Source: REEB509 sp049314555
GTDB lineage: Bacteria; Pseudomonadota; Alphaproteobacteria; Caulobacterales; Aquidulcibacteraceae
Assembly (NCBI GenBank): GCA_049314555.1
Contig: JBMOEW010000073.1
Coordinates: 1-6,177, forward strand
Length of the DNA: 6,177 bases
Direction of reading: 5' to 3'
Made by a program: the position numbers and the translations under genes. Below the pieces are notes generated by a model. It saw only the letters and a program-made list of their open reading frames with translations. It was not told the DNA's origin and did not search any database. Shown here piece by piece: positions 4,720-6,177 of this stretch (its first letter is position 1; each line of letters opens with the position of its first letter).

Positions 4720-6177
4720 ATGACAGATGTGTTCATCTCCTACGCGCGCAAGGATCGCAACCGGGTTCGGCTGATTGCGCATGCGTTGGCCGCTGAAGGC
4801 TTTGCGGTGTGGTGGGATCCAGAGATCAAGCCCGGCGCAAAATGGAACGAGGTGATCCGCAAAGCCTTGGAAAGCGCGGGCGCTGTGGTGACGGTGTGGT
4901 CCAAGACGTCTGCCAAGTCCAACTGGGTGTTGGCGGAAACCACGCACGGCTCCAACCGGCAGGCGCTGGTGCCGGTGATGATCCAGCCGTGCGATCCACC
5001 GATCCCGTTCAACATGGTGCAATCGGCTGATCTGACTGAGTGGCGCGGCGACGGCAACGACCCGGTGTGGATGCAAACGCTGGAGCGGGTGCGGGCCTTG
5101 GTCGAGGCCAAGCGGCGGATGCTGGCGGCCGCCCCGCCTCCGGGGGAGGCTTATGGGGCTGAGCGCGCGGCCACTGGGGCTGGAGGTTCGGGATCTGCAA
5201 GCGGTTCTCGGCCAATCATGGATGCGCAATTTGAAGAGCTGCACTATCGGCCCGGCGCGCGCCGCCAGGGGCCGCGTCTGTTGCGGATGGTGGCCAGTGG
5301 TGTGGTGGGGGCGGCGGTGCTCACCGCAGGCATTTGGGCAGCGCCTGCGGTGATCGATGCCGTACAGACGCGCACTGCTGCGCCCACCGCCCCTGCACCG
5401 TCTGTGACGCCCGTTTCGCAGCCAGGCAGCGATAGCCCGCCAGCCTCGACCGAGCCAGTTGCGCCGTCTGCGCCGCCGGTGGTGGACAACGCGGTGCCCT
5501 CTCCTACCGAGCCGCCGGCTGCGACACCGGATGTGCCTGCCCAAACCACGCCGGTACCGCCGCCAACGCGGGGACAGCCCCAGACACCGCCGCCGCAGCA
5601 AACGGTGGATGCGACGCCGCAGCTTGATACGTGCATCAATCGGCTGGTGAGCTTGTGTCGCAATGCCACCGGGCCCGCCACTGGGTTTGCGGCCGATGGG
5701 CGGCTTTCCGGTGCTGAGCGCAGCTTTCTTGATGGCCTCATGATCAACGCGCAAGCGCCCGTCAGCGCCGACGCGGTGAACGCTTGCCAGGGCGTGGTGC
5801 AGGCCCGCAGCGCGGCGACCAGCGCTCGACAGCGAGCCACTGTGTTTGATGCCGCGTGCCGGCAGGTGAGCTTCCCGCCCGCCCAGCAACAACCGACCCA
5901 GCCGACCACCGATCAACCGGGGCGCACCACCTTCCCCACCCGCGAGGTGATCGACGCCATCACCCAAAGCCGGCCGTCAACCACCACGCAAACGCCGCAG
6001 CAGCCGGGCACGCAGCAGCCACCGACGCGCCAACAACCGCCGACGTCTGTTGGCCAGCCTCGTCAGGAAGGGCCGATTTCGATGCGGCTGCGGCAGACGT
6101 TTACGCTGGATGCGGACACAATGCGCGAGGCCCGCGAAGGGGCGGACGTGTTCTTCCAGGCTTCCACCGCCACGGAA
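4720..6177 (+). CDS. TIR-domain membrane protein with Pro/Gln/Thr-rich external region (partial, runs off the right edge)
   Basis: The frame is open for 486 codons with no stop before the window ends. Residues 1-130 form a bacterial TIR domain of the TIR_2 type: MTDVFISYARKD at the start, GFAVWWDPEIKPG (27-39), VVTVWSKTS (56-64), then S-N-W-V-L-A-E, where Glu73 sits at the position of the NADase glutamate in active TIR enzymes, and ALVPVMIQP (82-90). A basic patch (RRQGPRLLR, 181-189) precedes one hydrophobic helix at about 190-211, predicting a cytoplasmic TIR domain and an external C-terminal part. Outside lie a Pro/Thr/Ser/Ala-rich linker (216-300), a segment with Cys305, Cys313, Cys356 and Cys380, a second Gln/Pro/Thr-rich linker (386-443), and the beginning of another segment (450-486) that is cut off. 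ATG 4720 gives the canonical TIR start; in-frame ATGs at 4705 and 4684 would add 5 or 12 residues. GGGG ends 9 nt before 4720, a weak ribosome-binding site. Enzymatic activity and biological role are unknown. Confidence 0.9.
   Translation, partial: MTDVFISYARKDRNRVRLIAHALAAEGFAVWWDPEIKPGAKWNEVIRKALESAGAVVTVWSKTSAKSNWVLAETTHGSNRQALVPVMIQPCDPPIPFNMVQSADLTEWRGDGNDPVWMQTLERVRALVEAKRRMLAAAPPPGEAYGAERAATGAGGSGSASGSRPIMDAQFEELHYRPGARRQGPRLLRMVASGVVGAAVLTAGIWAAPAVIDAVQTRTAAPTAPAPSVTPVSQPGSDSPPASTEPVAPSAPPVVDNAVPSPTEPPAATPDVPAQTTPVPPPTRGQPQTPPPQQTVDATPQLDTCINRLVSLCRNATGPATGFAADGRLSGAERSFLDGLMINAQAPVSADAVNACQGVVQARSAATSARQRATVFDAACRQVSFPPAQQQPTQPTTDQPGRTTFPTREVIDAITQSRPSTTTQTPQQPGTQQPPTRQQPPTSVGQPRQEGPISMRLRQTFTLDADTMREAREGADVFFQASTATE
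5998..6045 (+). repeat. Degenerate QQPPT repeats in the TIR protein
   Basis: Within the second linker of the TIR protein (residues 427-442) the units QQPGT, QQPPTR and QQPPT follow one another. At DNA level the units use different synonymous codons (CAGCAG versus CAACAA), so this is a low-complexity linker kept at protein level, not a recent slippage array. Such linkers usually form extended spacers in the cell envelope. Confidence 0.6.

Noticed and set aside
5244..5909. A 221-codon minus-strand open frame rich in Gly, Ala, Val and Thr
   Set aside because: Also antisense to the TIR gene; its composition mirrors the Pro/Thr/Ala-rich linker codons and no family motif is visible.
4687..5967. 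A 426-codon minus-strand open frame covering the TIR gene
   Set aside because: Its product is dominated by Arg, His, Gly and Ala runs with no recognisable domain, and it lies antisense to a frame encoding an unmistakable TIR domain. It is a shadow produced by high GC content.

Overview
The window is a piece of a GC-rich bacterial chromosome, most likely from an alphaproteobacterium. A marine or aquatic Maricaulales/Hyphomonadaceae-type genome is a guess from the style of the proteins and the cysD-cysNC arrangement, not something the sequence proves. Gene density is high, and I see no rRNA, tRNA, CRISPR array, insertion sequence or phage gene.

Layout from left to right: (1) 1-230, plus strand, the 3' end of an unidentified gene that enters from outside the window. 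(2) 231-445, a non-coding gap between this gene and the convergent cysNC; I see no gene or clear terminator in it. (3) 446-3267, minus strand, the sulfate-activation pair cysD and cysNC, which overlap by one base (TAATG) and are almost certainly one transcription unit. (4) 3341-3745, minus strand, a small lipoprotein of unknown function. (5) 3841-4638, minus strand, trmJ, a tRNA 2'-O-methyltransferase. (6) 4639-4719, a short divergent intergenic region. (7) 4720 to the right edge, plus strand, the first 486 codons of a gene with an N-terminal TIR domain, one transmembrane helix and a long Pro/Gln/Thr-rich, presumably periplasmic region. It has no stop codon in the window.

How they work together: CysD and the CysN part of CysNC form ATP sulfurylase (sulfate to APS, driven by GTP hydrolysis), and the CysC part phosphorylates APS to PAPS. 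The pair therefore supplies PAPS for sulfate assimilation or for sulfation; neither reductases nor sulfotransferases are visible here. TrmJ and the lipoprotein lie upstream on the same strand with gaps of 95 and 73 nt, and nothing links them functionally to sulfur metabolism. The TIR gene diverges from trmJ and is the most unusual element. Its predicted layout puts a TIR domain in the cytoplasm, joined through one membrane span to an outside region with four cysteines, which suggests an envelope-linked TIR protein. Whether it is a defence effector, a signalling receptor or a scaffold cannot be decided from this window.
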